Source: Bacteroidia bacterium
Lineage (GTDB): Bacteria > Bacteroidota > Bacteroidia > B-17B0 > Aurantibacillaceae
Assembly: GCA_016787785.1 (NCBI GenBank)
Contig: JAEUTO010000006.1
Coordinates: 372,001 to 436,000 of the forward strand
Length of the DNA: 64,000 nucleotides
Direction: 5' to 3'
Shown: positions 43,738-52,535 of the stretch, piece after piece
Numbering within the stretch: position 1 is the first letter of the stretch
Layout of the letters: each line of letters opens with the position of its first letter
Program-made: the position numbers and the translations under genes
The notes under the pieces: generated by a model
The model's database searches: none
Seen by the model: only the letters and a program-made list of their open reading frames with translations
Told to the model about the DNA's origin: nothing

Positions 43738-44580
43738 TTATCTTACTAAAGTTAAACTGTGTTTTAATTTGTATGACTTGCCGTCAAAGCCTGACGCCTC
43801 AACTATTACAAAATAAACACCAGCTTCGCATCTTTCACCACTTGTGGTATGACCATCCCATGATCCATTTACACGATCCCACTTAATAATGATGGTGCCA
43901 TAACGGTTATAGATCCAAACGTTCATGCTCGAAATACCTTTTGCTATTGGTTTAAATATCTCATTAATATCATCGCCGTTAGGGGAAAATACGGTTGGTA
44001 ATGTAATACCAGATGAGTCTACGATTCGTAAAGCATAACTTGCCGTATCATTACAGCCAGAATTGCCATAAGCAATAAGTGTAACCGAATAACTGCCGCT
44101 TATAGTGTAATCTTTTACGGCATTAAGAGACGTTGTATTTACAGATGGGTCATCATTAAAAAGCCATTGATTGGAAATACTTCCTGTAGAATAATTGGTC
44201 AATACTAATTGATTTGGAAACCCTACTCCCGTTAAGCTGGCGTTAAAAGCAGCGTCGGCCGATCTTGTAACAAAAACTGTGCTGGTTGTAATAGACGTAC
44301 CGGTTGCATTAGAGACCATTAAACTAATAACATAAGAACCACCCGCCGGAAATGTAAACGTGATAGAAGAGGAGCTAAGGTCTGGAAAAATGGTAACCGA
44401 TTTTGATGGCGAAATAGACCAGGAAAAGGCTGTTGGTGCGTTGGATGTTTGGGTTGTAAAGGTTAACGATGTGCCCGAACATAAGGTGGCAGAAGGGCTG
44501 ACAATAGTTGCTGTAGGCACTTGTGCCACAGCGCTGATAAAAATAAATGATAAAAATAATGTTTGTAAGAACCTATTCAT
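43738..44580 (-). CDS. T9SS protein with PKD-like repeats and gliding-motility type B C-terminal domain
   Basis: The 280-residue protein has a signal peptide MNRFLQTLFLSFIFISAVAQ; a GTG two codons upstream is less likely. Two PKD/Ig-like units follow (ATLCSGTSLTFTTQTS, GGSYVISLMVSNATG; NQWLFNDDPSVNT, SGSYSVTLIAYGNSGC). The C-terminal about 90 residues (LPTVFSPNGDDINEIFKPI, VWIYNRYGTIIIKWD, WDGHTTSGERCEAGVYF) are the type B sorting domain. The product is surface-exposed. It lies between the acyl-CoA reductase and the ABC ATPase on one strand. Confidence 0.9.
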   Translation of the reverse strand: MNRFLQTLFLSFIFISAVAQVPTATIVSPSATLCSGTSLTFTTQTSNAPTAFSWSISPSKSVTIFPDLSSSSITFTFPAGGSYVISLMVSNATGTSITTSTVFVTRSADAAFNASLTGVGFPNQLVLTNYSTGSISNQWLFNDDPSVNTTSLNAVKDYTISGSYSVTLIAYGNSGCNDTASYALRIVDSSGITLPTVFSPNGDDINEIFKPIAKGISSMNVWIYNRYGTIIIKWDRVNGSWDGHTTSGERCEAGVYFVIVEASGFDGKSYKLKHSLTLVR

Positions 44581-44586
44581 AAACAC

Positions 44587-45609
44587 CTATAAATTTACTA
44601 AAAATTCCAATGTATTTACATTGTCGGCAAAATCAGTAATAACAGGCTGTTGTGAATAACCAAAAGGGATGTTTTTTGCACCTACAACGCACTGCAGATC
44701 GTCTTTTATTGAATCTAAATAAGCGTTTAGTTCTTTTTCGTTCTCGTAATATTGGTAATATAAAACCCCTACAGGCGAGTGCAGGTCCGCATTTTCTTTA
44801 ATCATTAAAAAATTATTGTCCAAAAAGGTCATTGATTCCAATAAATAAATGGCGCGGTGGTAATCATAATTGTTTCCGTATTTTTTGTTGTTTACTACAA
44901 AACCAAAATCTACAATAGATTCAAAAAAAGTATCGAACGAATAACCTTTTGGCACCAGTAATTTGCTCACATTGCGGCAGCCAAGGCCAAAATAAAGAAA
45001 AATATCCTTGCCTAAATTTTTAAGGTCCTGTGTGCTTTCTTTACCCGTTAAAACAGCAATTGAACTGCGGTTTTTACGGATAATATGCGGGTATTTATCA
45101 AAATAATATTTAAAGTGTCCGGCTGTGTTATTACTGCCAGTGGCTATTACAGCGTCAAAGGCCCCTAATTTACCTTCGGCGAATAAAATTTGGGCTTCAA
45201 ATGCCGGTTCGTAATGCGTGAGTAATTTTAAAAAAAAGGGCATTAAAAGATTATCATCGCTTGACAGTTTTATAAGGGCAATATTGCCACTCAATAACAC
45301 ACATAAAATATCGTGAAAACAAACCATGGGCACGTTGCCGGCGCAAATAACGGCAATGGTCTTAGGCTCTTTTTCTTTAATGGGAGCCGAGAATTTTATC
45401 AGATCTTCTTCCTTTAAAAGGATACTAACGTTAATTAAAGATTCTTTAACAAACTCAGGAATGAACCAATTGTTGTAAATATGGGCCATTTCAATAAGTT
45501 TATCAAGACCTTGTTGTAATTGCGTTTCAGAAGGTTGTTGCTCGTTAAAATGCCTGTTTATAAACAAACCTACCTGTACAAAACCCTGTATTCTTTGTTT
45601 TAAAGTCAT
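44587..45609 (-). CDS. LuxC-like acyl-CoA reductase
   Basis: The 340-residue aldehyde-dehydrogenase-superfamily member reduces fatty acyl-CoA or acyl-thioester to aldehyde. It contains AVICAGNVPMVCFHDILCVLLSGN and the probable catalytic C211 in YFGLGCRNVSKLLVPKGY, both characteristic of LuxC. There is no luxD, luxE or luciferase gene nearby. It faces a ferredoxin gene divergently across 53 bases. This luxC-ferredoxin pair recurs in Bacteroidota and suggests a reductive aldehyde or alcohol step, but the substrate is unknown. Confidence 0.85.
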   Translation of the reverse strand: MTLKQRIQGFVQVGLFINRHFNEQQPSETQLQQGLDKLIEMAHIYNNWFIPEFVKESLINVSILLKEEDLIKFSAPIKEKEPKTIAVICAGNVPMVCFHDILCVLLSGNIALIKLSSDDNLLMPFFLKLLTHYEPAFEAQILFAEGKLGAFDAVIATGSNNTAGHFKYYFDKYPHIIRKNRSSIAVLTGKESTQDLKNLGKDIFLYFGLGCRNVSKLLVPKGYSFDTFFESIVDFGFVVNNKKYGNNYDYHRAIYLLESMTFLDNNFLMIKENADLHSPVGVLYYQYYENEKELNAYLDSIKDDLQCVVGAKNIPFGYSQQPVITDFADNVNTLEFLVNL

Positions 45610-45619
45610 TTTTTGATTG

Positions 45620-45627
45620 TATATTTG
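45620..45627 (+). promoter_or_regulatory. Bacteroidota-type -7 promoter box for the ferredoxin gene
   Basis: TATATTTG matches TAnnTTTG, 35 bases before the ferredoxin start. A TTTG at 45594-45597 could be the upstream element at a slightly long spacing. Confidence 0.55.
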
Positions 45628-45662
45628 TACCCGATTTTAAAGGAACAAAACTAAGTAAAAAA

Positions 45663-46013
45663 ATGGCAATTAAAATAACAGACGAATGTATTAATTGTGG
45701 TGCCTGTGAGCCTGAATGTCCAAACAATGCTATATATGAAGGTGGCGCCGAGTGGCGTTTTGCCGATGGTACGGGTGTTAAAGGAGATTATAAGGGCAGA
45801 AACAGTGGCGAAACTGTTGATGCAGATTCACCTCAGGTACCAAAAAATATGGATGTTTATTTTATTGTAAGCGATAAATGTACCGAGTGTAAAGGTTTTC
45901 ACGACGAGCCCCAATGCGCGGCTGTTTGCCCGGTAGATTGCTGCGTTCCTGATGAGGACAATGTAGAGACTGAAGAGCATCTTTTAGAGAAAAAGGCGTC
46001 ACTTCATTTATAG
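45663..46013 (+). CDS. 4Fe-4S dicluster ferredoxin
   Basis: The 116-residue electron carrier has two cluster-binding motifs: CINCGACEPECP near residues 10-22, and CTECKGFHDEPQCAAVCP in the C-terminal half with an insertion between the second and third Cys, followed by VDCC. It is cytoplasmic with no signal peptide. The divergent LuxC-like reductase suggests it could supply or accept electrons for that reaction, but it may be a general ferredoxin. Confidence 0.93.
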   Translation: MAIKITDECINCGACEPECPNNAIYEGGAEWRFADGTGVKGDYKGRNSGETVDADSPQVPKNMDVYFIVSDKCTECKGFHDEPQCAAVCPVDCCVPDEDNVETEEHLLEKKASLHL

Positions 46014-46084
46014 TTTCTTGTTTTCAGTTCCTGGTTTCTTGTTTCTCGTTTTTTCTTTGTAAATTGTATTACAATAATTTACGC

Positions 46085-47026
46085 ATGAAAAAATTATTAC
46101 CCTTTATTTTTATTTTATTTTTTGGTTTACAGATAAAAGCGCAAATGTGGTGTGCTCCAGGTGCAACTTGGCATTATAGGGTTTATGCAAATATGTTTCC
46201 TTACTATGACGGGCATATAAAGCTTTCTGTTACAAATACGGTTACACTAAATAATATTACCTGCCAAAATATGGTAGGAAATTTTTATGGCAAAACAATG
46301 ACTCCTAACTCTCCAACAACTACTTTAAGTAGTTATGTAAATGTTCAAACTTATGAGAGTAATAAGGTTATTTATATTTATAACTCAGTTGATTCAATTT
46401 TTGACACCATTGCTAATTTTAATGCTAATATTGGTGACAAATGGCTTGGTATAAAGTATCCCAATACCAGTTGTTCATGGCCAAATACAAACTATGTTAG
46501 ACCTACTATTATGGTCGTAGACACTGCGCATGTAACTATAAATAATGTTTGGCTTCGAAAATTGAAATTATCAAGTTCGTATTATTCTCCGTCACCAACA
46601 TTCACTTTCACAGTAATAGAAAAAATTTCGGGGGTAGATAATTTCTTGTTTCATTATACACATTGTATTATAGATGGTCCATATTACGGAACGTTTGTTT
46701 GTTATAGTGATAATAATTTTCCGCTTTACAACCCAAGTTCTGCTATTTGCGATTATATTCCAACAGGTGTTGGTGTATACGAAAGCTCCCGCTATAATTC
46801 CATTTTTAAACTTTATCCGAATCCAACAAACGGTGTTTTTAATTTGGAATTAAATGAACCTGCCAACTTAAAAATATACTCTGTTACAGGCGCTTTGGTT
46901 TACGAAAGAAGCTACAGCGAATCGGGAAATTTTCAACTTGATATCTCCCAGGTTCCTACTGGTATTTATAACCTAAGAACCGAAAGTAGTAGGGGAGCCT
47001 CCAATGCAAAACTTATAAAAAATTAA
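46085..47026 (+). CDS. T9SS-secreted protein, type A sorting domain
   Basis: The 313-residue protein starts at the ATG giving MKKLLPFIFILFFGLQIKAQ; an upstream TTG seven codons earlier is unlikely. The middle (about 22-230) is beta-rich and Tyr/Asn-rich without a recognised domain. The end (FKLYPNPTNGVFNLELNEP, IYSVTGALVYERSY, VPTGIYNLRTESS) is a type A T9SS domain. It is surface or secreted; function unknown. Confidence 0.82.
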   Translation: MKKLLPFIFILFFGLQIKAQMWCAPGATWHYRVYANMFPYYDGHIKLSVTNTVTLNNITCQNMVGNFYGKTMTPNSPTTTLSSYVNVQTYESNKVIYIYNSVDSIFDTIANFNANIGDKWLGIKYPNTSCSWPNTNYVRPTIMVVDTAHVTINNVWLRKLKLSSSYYSPSPTFTFTVIEKISGVDNFLFHYTHCIIDGPYYGTFVCYSDNNFPLYNPSSAICDYIPTGVGVYESSRYNSIFKLYPNPTNGVFNLELNEPANLKIYSVTGALVYERSYSESGNFQLDISQVPTGIYNLRTESSRGASNAKLIKN

Positions 47027-47059
47027 GGTAAAATCCCCCTAAAAGGGTGCAAAACCTGC

Positions 47060-47089
47060 CTTGTAGCATCCGCAAAAAATCTTATTTTT
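47060..47089 (+). promoter_or_regulatory. Bacteroidota housekeeping promoter for the MBOAT operon
   Basis: TTG (47060-47062) and TATTTTTG (47082-47089) are spaced 19 bases apart, close to the family consensus. The ATG follows 17 bases after the -7 box, implying a short leader. Confidence 0.6.
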
Positions 47090-47106
47090 GTAAGCCTTAA
47101 CGCAAT

Positions 47107-48519
47107 ATGGTTTTTAGCAGCATAACGTATTTAGTTTATTTTCTCCCAATATTTTTATTGCTGTACCATTTAGCGCCGCATAAATTCAAAAATGCGGTAA
47201 TTTTAATTGCAAGTATTTATTTTTATAGCTGGGGCGGACCAAAATTTATTTTCATTATTCTTGGCACCACCTTTTTAGATTATTTTTTGGTAAATGCCAT
47301 GCACAACCAAAAAACGCAAAAGGCAAAAACAAAATTCTTAATTATTTCTTTGTGCTTAAATCTTGGTCTGCTGTTTTATTTTAAATACTGCAATTTTTTT
47401 ATCGAGAATGTTAATGCCCTTTTAGGAACAGAGATCTCATGGATAAAAGTGGTGTTACCAATTGGCATCTCGTTTTATACCTTTGAAAGTTTAACCTATG
47501 TGATTGATGTGTACAGAGGTATTCACAAGCCATTAAAGAATTTCTGGCACTACCAAACCTACATTTTATTATTCCCAAAATTAATTGCCGGCCCCATCGT
47601 TCGTTACCACGATATTGCTGATCAAATTACCAATCGCGAAAAAAATTATACACCCAACGTAAAACTCAGTGGCTTTTTAATTTTTTGTTTGGGTCTTGCA
47701 AAAAAAACAATTATTGCCAATACACTCGGTATGCAAGCTGATGCGGTATTTAAATTAGCACCGGAGCAACTAGATACAGCTGCGGCTTGGGTTGGAGCGC
47801 TGGCTTATACGTTCCAGATCTATTTTGATTTTAGCGGTTACAGTGATATGGCTATTGGTTTGGGAAAAATGATGGGTTTTAGATTTCCTGAGAATTTTAA
47901 TAATCCGTATACGTCTGGAAGCATTACAGAGTTCTGGCGTCGCTGGCATATTACTTTAGGAACCTGGATGAAAAACTATTTGTACATTCCATTAGGAGGC
48001 AATAAAGGACCCAACTCTAAACTGTATCGCAACTTAATAATTGTGTTTTTACTTTCAGGTTTATGGCATGGTGCCAGTTGGAATTTTGTATTGTGGGGCG
48101 CTTATCATGGTTTATTTTTAGTGCTTGAACGTTTGTTCTTAGGAAAAGTATTCGAAAAGCTTGGAAAATTTATTGCGGTACCAATTACATTTATTATTGT
48201 AATAACAGGTTGGGTTCTGTTCAGAAATGAAGATCTACATTATGGATTAAATGTCATTAAACAAATGTTCTCATTCAATTTCTTCGACGGCAAATTTGCA
48301 ATGAACAACGATTTTATTTTCATGGCCATTGTGGCGTTGGCTTTCTCATTCTTTGCCATCACTAAAAAAACAAAACAGATCCAGGAAAATATTTATGGCG
48401 AGAATTTTTCTAACTCGGGAAAATGGTTAGCGGTAGTAACAGGTATTGCATTGTTTTATATTTCGTTAAGTTATGTATCGGCACTTGATTTTAACCCTTT
48501 TATTTATTTCAGGTTTTAA
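47107..48519 (+). CDS. MBOAT-family O-acyltransferase (AlgI-like)
   Basis: The 470-residue inner-membrane protein has about 10-12 hydrophobic helices. The hallmarks are FSGYSDMAIGLGKMMGF, PENFNNPYTSGSITEFWRRWHITL and GLWHGASWNF, which contains the catalytic His of the MBOAT family. AlgI members pass acetyl groups across the membrane for O-acetylation of extracellular glycans. The next gene, overlapping by one base, is AlgJ-like and would complete the transfer. Confidence 0.93.
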   Translation: MVFSSITYLVYFLPIFLLLYHLAPHKFKNAVILIASIYFYSWGGPKFIFIILGTTFLDYFLVNAMHNQKTQKAKTKFLIISLCLNLGLLFYFKYCNFFIENVNALLGTEISWIKVVLPIGISFYTFESLTYVIDVYRGIHKPLKNFWHYQTYILLFPKLIAGPIVRYHDIADQITNREKNYTPNVKLSGFLIFCLGLAKKTIIANTLGMQADAVFKLAPEQLDTAAAWVGALAYTFQIYFDFSGYSDMAIGLGKMMGFRFPENFNNPYTSGSITEFWRRWHITLGTWMKNYLYIPLGGNKGPNSKLYRNLIIVFLLSGLWHGASWNFVLWGAYHGLFLVLERLFLGKVFEKLGKFIAVPITFIIVITGWVLFRNEDLHYGLNVIKQMFSFNFFDGKFAMNNDFIFMAIVALAFSFFAITKKTKQIQENIYGENFSNSGKWLAVVTGIALFYISLSYVSALDFNPFIYFRF

Positions 48520-49862
48520 TGGCGGTTAAACAAAAAACATATTCGTTCCATCATATAGTTATTCTTTTAGCTATTGCCTGGCCTATGATCTATTCGATCA
48601 TCAAATACCAGGGACGCGATGGCGCAGATGATATTACTTACAACAAACCCAACTTAATTGGATTAGTTATTAGCGATGAGAAACCAAAATTTTCAACCGC
48701 AGGATGGTTGGATGGTTCTTACCAGGCAGCAACAGAAGATTACAATAACGATCATTGGGCTTATAAGGAAACCATGGTGCGCCTTAACAACCAGTTCTAT
48801 TACACAGCTTTTAACCAGATCCGAGTAAATGGTTTTGTAATTGGTAAGAATGATTACGTATTTAGCGAGAGTTATATTTTTTCTGCCTTTGGCGACGATC
48901 TGATGCCGGAATTAAAAGTGAAAACACTTTTACAAAAAGCAAAGGTTGTGCAAGACAGTTTAAAGAAAAAAGGAATTGATCTTTTATTGGTGTATGCTCC
49001 CGGTAAAGGCGCATCGTGTAAAGAATTTATTGAAGATAAATATGTGCATCCGGTAAAGAATACCAATCATAATTTATTTGCTTCAAATAGTAAAGATCTT
49101 GGTTTAAATTATTTGGATCTGTACGCTTATTTCGAGAAATTAAAACCAACTTCTCCTCACGCGTTGTTTCCTAAATTCGGTCATCATTGGAGTTATTACG
49201 GCGAATGTTTGGCAGTAGATACCATTATTAAACATATCGAGAAATTACACCATTGCGATCTTCCATTTATATTCTGGCCAAAGATAGAAGTGGTTGATAC
49301 GGCAAGGAGCCGTGATGCCGATGTTTTAAAAAGCATGAACTTGTATTCTAACCCTGAGCAAAACATGCAATTGGCTTATCCTCTCATTCAATTTGAAAAT
49401 GATAGTTTAAAAAATACAACGCGTGTACTTACCATATCTGATAGTTATTGGTATGGCCCCGTATATATGGGAGTAGGGCAGGCTTGTTTTGCCGGAGGAC
49501 AATTCTGGTACTATGCAAACAAGGTAGTGCCGTCACCAAGACCGGGAGAAAAAGTTGAAGTTTGGGAACTGGATCTTAAAAAAGAAATAGAAAGCAACCA
49601 GGTGATCATGCTTTTATATTCGGATGGTAACTTGCCTATTTTTGGAAATACTTTTATTGACGATGCTTACGAGTTATACACTTCGCCAAAAACATATTAC
49701 CCACGTGCCGAAAGAAATAAACAGATACAGGTGTATGCAAAACAGATAAGAGAAACACCAGCTCTGTTAAAAAAGTCAACTCAAAAAAGCAGTGATCTGC
49801 AAATACCATTGGATAGCGCTATTAGAGCAGATGCTATGAAGATGGCGGGGTTAATAAAATAA
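48519..49862 (+). CDS. AlgJ/AlgX-like SGNH O-acetyltransferase partner
   Basis: The 447-residue protein has an N-terminal membrane anchor (about 10-26, HIVILLAIAWPMIYSIIK). The extracytoplasmic SGNH-type domain contains GKNDYVFSESY, LLVYAPGKGASCKEF, FGHHWSYYGE (the catalytic His/Asp block position of AlgJ/X) and TISDSYWYG, the putative nucleophile Ser block. It is likely to complete O-acetylation of a surface polysaccharide with the MBOAT protein. Shares the TAATG overlap with the MBOAT stop codon. Confidence 0.85.
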   Translation: MAVKQKTYSFHHIVILLAIAWPMIYSIIKYQGRDGADDITYNKPNLIGLVISDEKPKFSTAGWLDGSYQAATEDYNNDHWAYKETMVRLNNQFYYTAFNQIRVNGFVIGKNDYVFSESYIFSAFGDDLMPELKVKTLLQKAKVVQDSLKKKGIDLLLVYAPGKGASCKEFIEDKYVHPVKNTNHNLFASNSKDLGLNYLDLYAYFEKLKPTSPHALFPKFGHHWSYYGECLAVDTIIKHIEKLHHCDLPFIFWPKIEVVDTARSRDADVLKSMNLYSNPEQNMQLAYPLIQFENDSLKNTTRVLTISDSYWYGPVYMGVGQACFAGGQFWYYANKVVPSPRPGEKVEVWELDLKKEIESNQVIMLLYSDGNLPIFGNTFIDDAYELYTSPKTYYPRAERNKQIQVYAKQIRETPALLKKSTQKSSDLQIPLDSAIRADAMKMAGLIK

Positions 49863-49878
49863 TAAATGTTGAATGATA
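49863..49878. repeat. 16-mer word repeat shared with the window start
   Basis: TAAATGTTGAATGATA is identical to the copy at 21-36, in the spacer before the S46 peptidase gene. Probably a dispersed simple repeat rather than a regulatory site. Confidence 0.5.
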
Positions 49879-49896
49879 GATTTTAAATAAAAGAAA

Positions 49897-52047
49897 ATGA
49901 AAAATAAAATAGTAATACTTTTTACGCTGGTATCTTTTTTTGCAAAGGCAGATGAAGGAATGTGGATGCCACAATTGATAGAGGCTTTAAATATTAAAGA
50001 CATGAAAAAAAATGGCTTTAAGTTAACGGCAGAGCAAATTTACAGTATTAACAAAGCAAGTATGAAAGATGCTGTCGCAATCTTCGGCGGTGGTTGCACC
50101 GCTGAGGTAATTTCAACAAAAGGATTGATATTAACGAACCACCACTGCGGGTTTTCTTCTATTGCAGGCTTAAGTACCTTGCAGAATGATTATTTGAAGA
50201 ACGGTTACTGGGCCATGAAAGCTGAAGAAGAATTGCCCTGCCCTGGTTTAACCGTAACATTTATAAAAAGGATAGAGGATGTAACAACAAAGGTTTTTGA
50301 AAACATTAAACCAACTTTTTCTGAGATCCAAAAAGATTCAACTATTCAATCGAATATTAAAAAACTGGAAGCCATAGCAAAAAAAGACACACAGTTTGAG
50401 GCTTTTATTCGCCCTTTTTATTACGGCAACGAATATTATTTATTTGTGATTGAAACCTTTAAGGATATACGTTTGGTTGGTACGCCGCCGGAGAGCATTG
50501 GTAAGTTTGGTGGAGAGACCGACAACTGGGTTTGGCCACGCCACAATGCAGATTTTAGCATGTTTAGGATCTACAGCAACGCAGATAATAAACCAGCCGA
50601 TTATAATACGGCAAACGTTGCTTATAAACCAATTCATTCTTTTCCGATCTCGTTAAAAGGAATTGAAAAAGGAGATTTTACAATGGTATATGGTTTTCCC
50701 GGAAGAACGCAAGAGTACTTAACGTCTTATGCAGTTGATCTTTTAATAAATCAGCAAGACCCCATCCGTGTTGGCTTGCGCGAAAAGCGTTTAAATATTT
50801 TAGATGCTGATATGAAAAAGAACGATACTATTCGTTTAATGTACACAGCTAAATATGCCGGTGTTGCCAATTATTATAAAAAGTGGAGTGGTGAAAAGAT
50901 CGGTCTTGAAAAATCGGATGCGATAAATAAAAAGAAAAAGCAAGAAGCAGAATTTCTTACATTGGTTTCTTCCGATCCAAAAAAAGCCGAACAATACAAA
51001 AATTTGTTTGCTGAATTTAAAAGAACGTATTCAGAGTATGCGCCATTAAGCAAACAATATGATTATTTTACCGAGTGTTTGTGGGGTGTCGAGGCCTTTA
51101 AATTCTCTTCGGGTTTTATGAATGTGTTTTACGAATTAAAACGAAAGCAACAAGGTAAAGAAAATAAATTTGACGCTGTTTACAAAGAAGCAAAACCTGC
51201 AATACCTTTTAAAAATTTTAATAAAGAAACCGATCGCAAGATTTGTAAGGCTATGTTAGAAAGCTATGTTGCAAATACCGATCGCGAATTCATGCCACGT
51301 TTTTTAGATTCGCTGTTAACTGTGCATAAGGGAGACGTAAATGCTTTAACCGATTTCTTATACAACAATTCAAGTTTTGTAGACAATGAAAAAGCTAAAG
51401 TAATGTTTAGCGATTTTGAAAAGAGTGCCTCGCTGTATGAGCGCGATCCTATGTATCTTCTGGCCTCGAGCATATTAGTGCATTACCAAAAAACAGTTAT
51501 ACCACAAATTGGTTATTACGATCGCCAGATAAACGAATTGCAAAAAGTGTATATGAAAGGCCTGATGGAGAATGTAAAAACAAAAAAATTCTATCCGGAT
51601 GCTAATAGTACACTACGCGTTTCTTTTGGAAAGGTAGCAGATTACCAACCACGGGATGGTGTTGCTTATTTGCATTACACAACTATTGATGGTATGATAG
51701 ATAAAAATAAAACGGGGTTAGAAGATTTTTATGTAAAACCGCGCTTAATAGAATTGTTCGAGAAAAAAGATTACGGTCAGTATGCCGATAAGAATGGTAA
51801 ACTGAGGATTGCTTTTACAGGCAGTAATCATACAACCGGCGGTAACAGCGGTAGCCCGGTAATTAATGCCAATGGCGAGTTAATAGGCACTAATTTCGAC
51901 AGGAACTGGGAAGGTACCATGAGTGATGTAATGTACAATGGCGATTTTTGTCGCAACATTGTGCTGGATGTAAGATTTACGTTGTGGATGGTAGATAAAT
52001 ATGCGGGCGCGGGTTATTTATTGAATGAAATGAAACTCATTAAATAA
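49897..52047 (+). CDS. S46-family dipeptidyl-peptidase (DPP11-like)
   Basis: The 716-residue serine peptidase removes dipeptides from the N-terminus of peptides in the periplasm. It has a signal peptide (VILFTLVSFFAKADEGM), with the mature N-terminus DEGMW typical of the family. Catalytic residues are H83 in TNHHCGF, D209 in GGETDNWVWPRH and S651 in GGNSGSPV. R669 in NFDRNWEG occupies the S1-determining position that is Arg in acidic-specific DPP11 and Gly in DPP7, so Asp/Glu specificity is predicted. It supports peptide catabolism. Single gene. Confidence 0.93.
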   Translation: MKNKIVILFTLVSFFAKADEGMWMPQLIEALNIKDMKKNGFKLTAEQIYSINKASMKDAVAIFGGGCTAEVISTKGLILTNHHCGFSSIAGLSTLQNDYLKNGYWAMKAEEELPCPGLTVTFIKRIEDVTTKVFENIKPTFSEIQKDSTIQSNIKKLEAIAKKDTQFEAFIRPFYYGNEYYLFVIETFKDIRLVGTPPESIGKFGGETDNWVWPRHNADFSMFRIYSNADNKPADYNTANVAYKPIHSFPISLKGIEKGDFTMVYGFPGRTQEYLTSYAVDLLINQQDPIRVGLREKRLNILDADMKKNDTIRLMYTAKYAGVANYYKKWSGEKIGLEKSDAINKKKKQEAEFLTLVSSDPKKAEQYKNLFAEFKRTYSEYAPLSKQYDYFTECLWGVEAFKFSSGFMNVFYELKRKQQGKENKFDAVYKEAKPAIPFKNFNKETDRKICKAMLESYVANTDREFMPRFLDSLLTVHKGDVNALTDFLYNNSSFVDNEKAKVMFSDFEKSASLYERDPMYLLASSILVHYQKTVIPQIGYYDRQINELQKVYMKGLMENVKTKKFYPDANSTLRVSFGKVADYQPRDGVAYLHYTTIDGMIDKNKTGLEDFYVKPRLIELFEKKDYGQYADKNGKLRIAFTGSNHTTGGNSGSPVINANGELIGTNFDRNWEGTMSDVMYNGDFCRNIVLDVRFTLWMVDKYAGAGYLLNEMKLIK

Positions 52048-52052
52048 ATTTA

Positions 52053-52529
52053 CTATACAACTTTTACTATGTAATTTGCCTGGTGTTTAACCGGGAAGTT
52101 ACATGAATTAGCAATAAAACATTTTTTGTTTGCTACAGCGTGTAAAGCGTTGGCCTTTTCAATGTGATCAGCATTCGTAATAGTTACCGTAGGATATAAA
52201 GTTACTTCTTTAAATTGTCCACCACCACCTTCATTTTCTTCCATTGTTCCTTCAGCATTATCTACGTATTCAACCACGGTAATGCCATTATCTGCGCAAA
52301 TGTGTAAATACCAAAGCATGTGGCATTGCGATAAAGCAGATAGTAAAAAATCTTCCGGATTGTGCCTGGTGCCATCTCCACGAAAAGGCGTATCGGACGA
52401 GCCCAGAATATCTACTTTATTTTTGATAGACACAGTATGATTGCGGCTGTAATATCTGGCGTCTACAGTGCCTTGTCCTAAATTGCCCGTCCATGTAACA
52501 GTTGTTTTGTAGTGATGTTCTTTTTTCAT
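52053..52529 (-). CDS. OsmC-family peroxiredoxin-like protein
   Basis: The 158-residue cytoplasmic OsmC/Ohr-fold protein reduces organic hydroperoxides through two cysteines. These are seen in LLSALSQCHMLWYL and in CFIANSCNFPV, at the family spacing. It converges with the S46 peptidase gene five bases after its stop and follows the metzincin gene by 6 bases on the same strand. Whether it prefers the Ohr or OsmC class is not decidable by eye. Confidence 0.9.
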   Translation of the reverse strand: MKKEHHYKTTVTWTGNLGQGTVDARYYSRNHTVSIKNKVDILGSSDTPFRGDGTRHNPEDFLLSALSQCHMLWYLHICADNGITVVEYVDNAEGTMEENEGGGGQFKEVTLYPTVTITNADHIEKANALHAVANKKCFIANSCNFPVKHQANYIVKVV

Positions 52530-52535
52530 AGTAAA

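Noticed and set aside
42766-44580. Readthrough fusion of the T9SS type B protein and ABC ATPase in the same frame
   Set aside because: The two frames are in register across the TAA, but joining an exported surface protein to a cytoplasmic ATPase makes no biological sense; no stop-suppression signal is visible.
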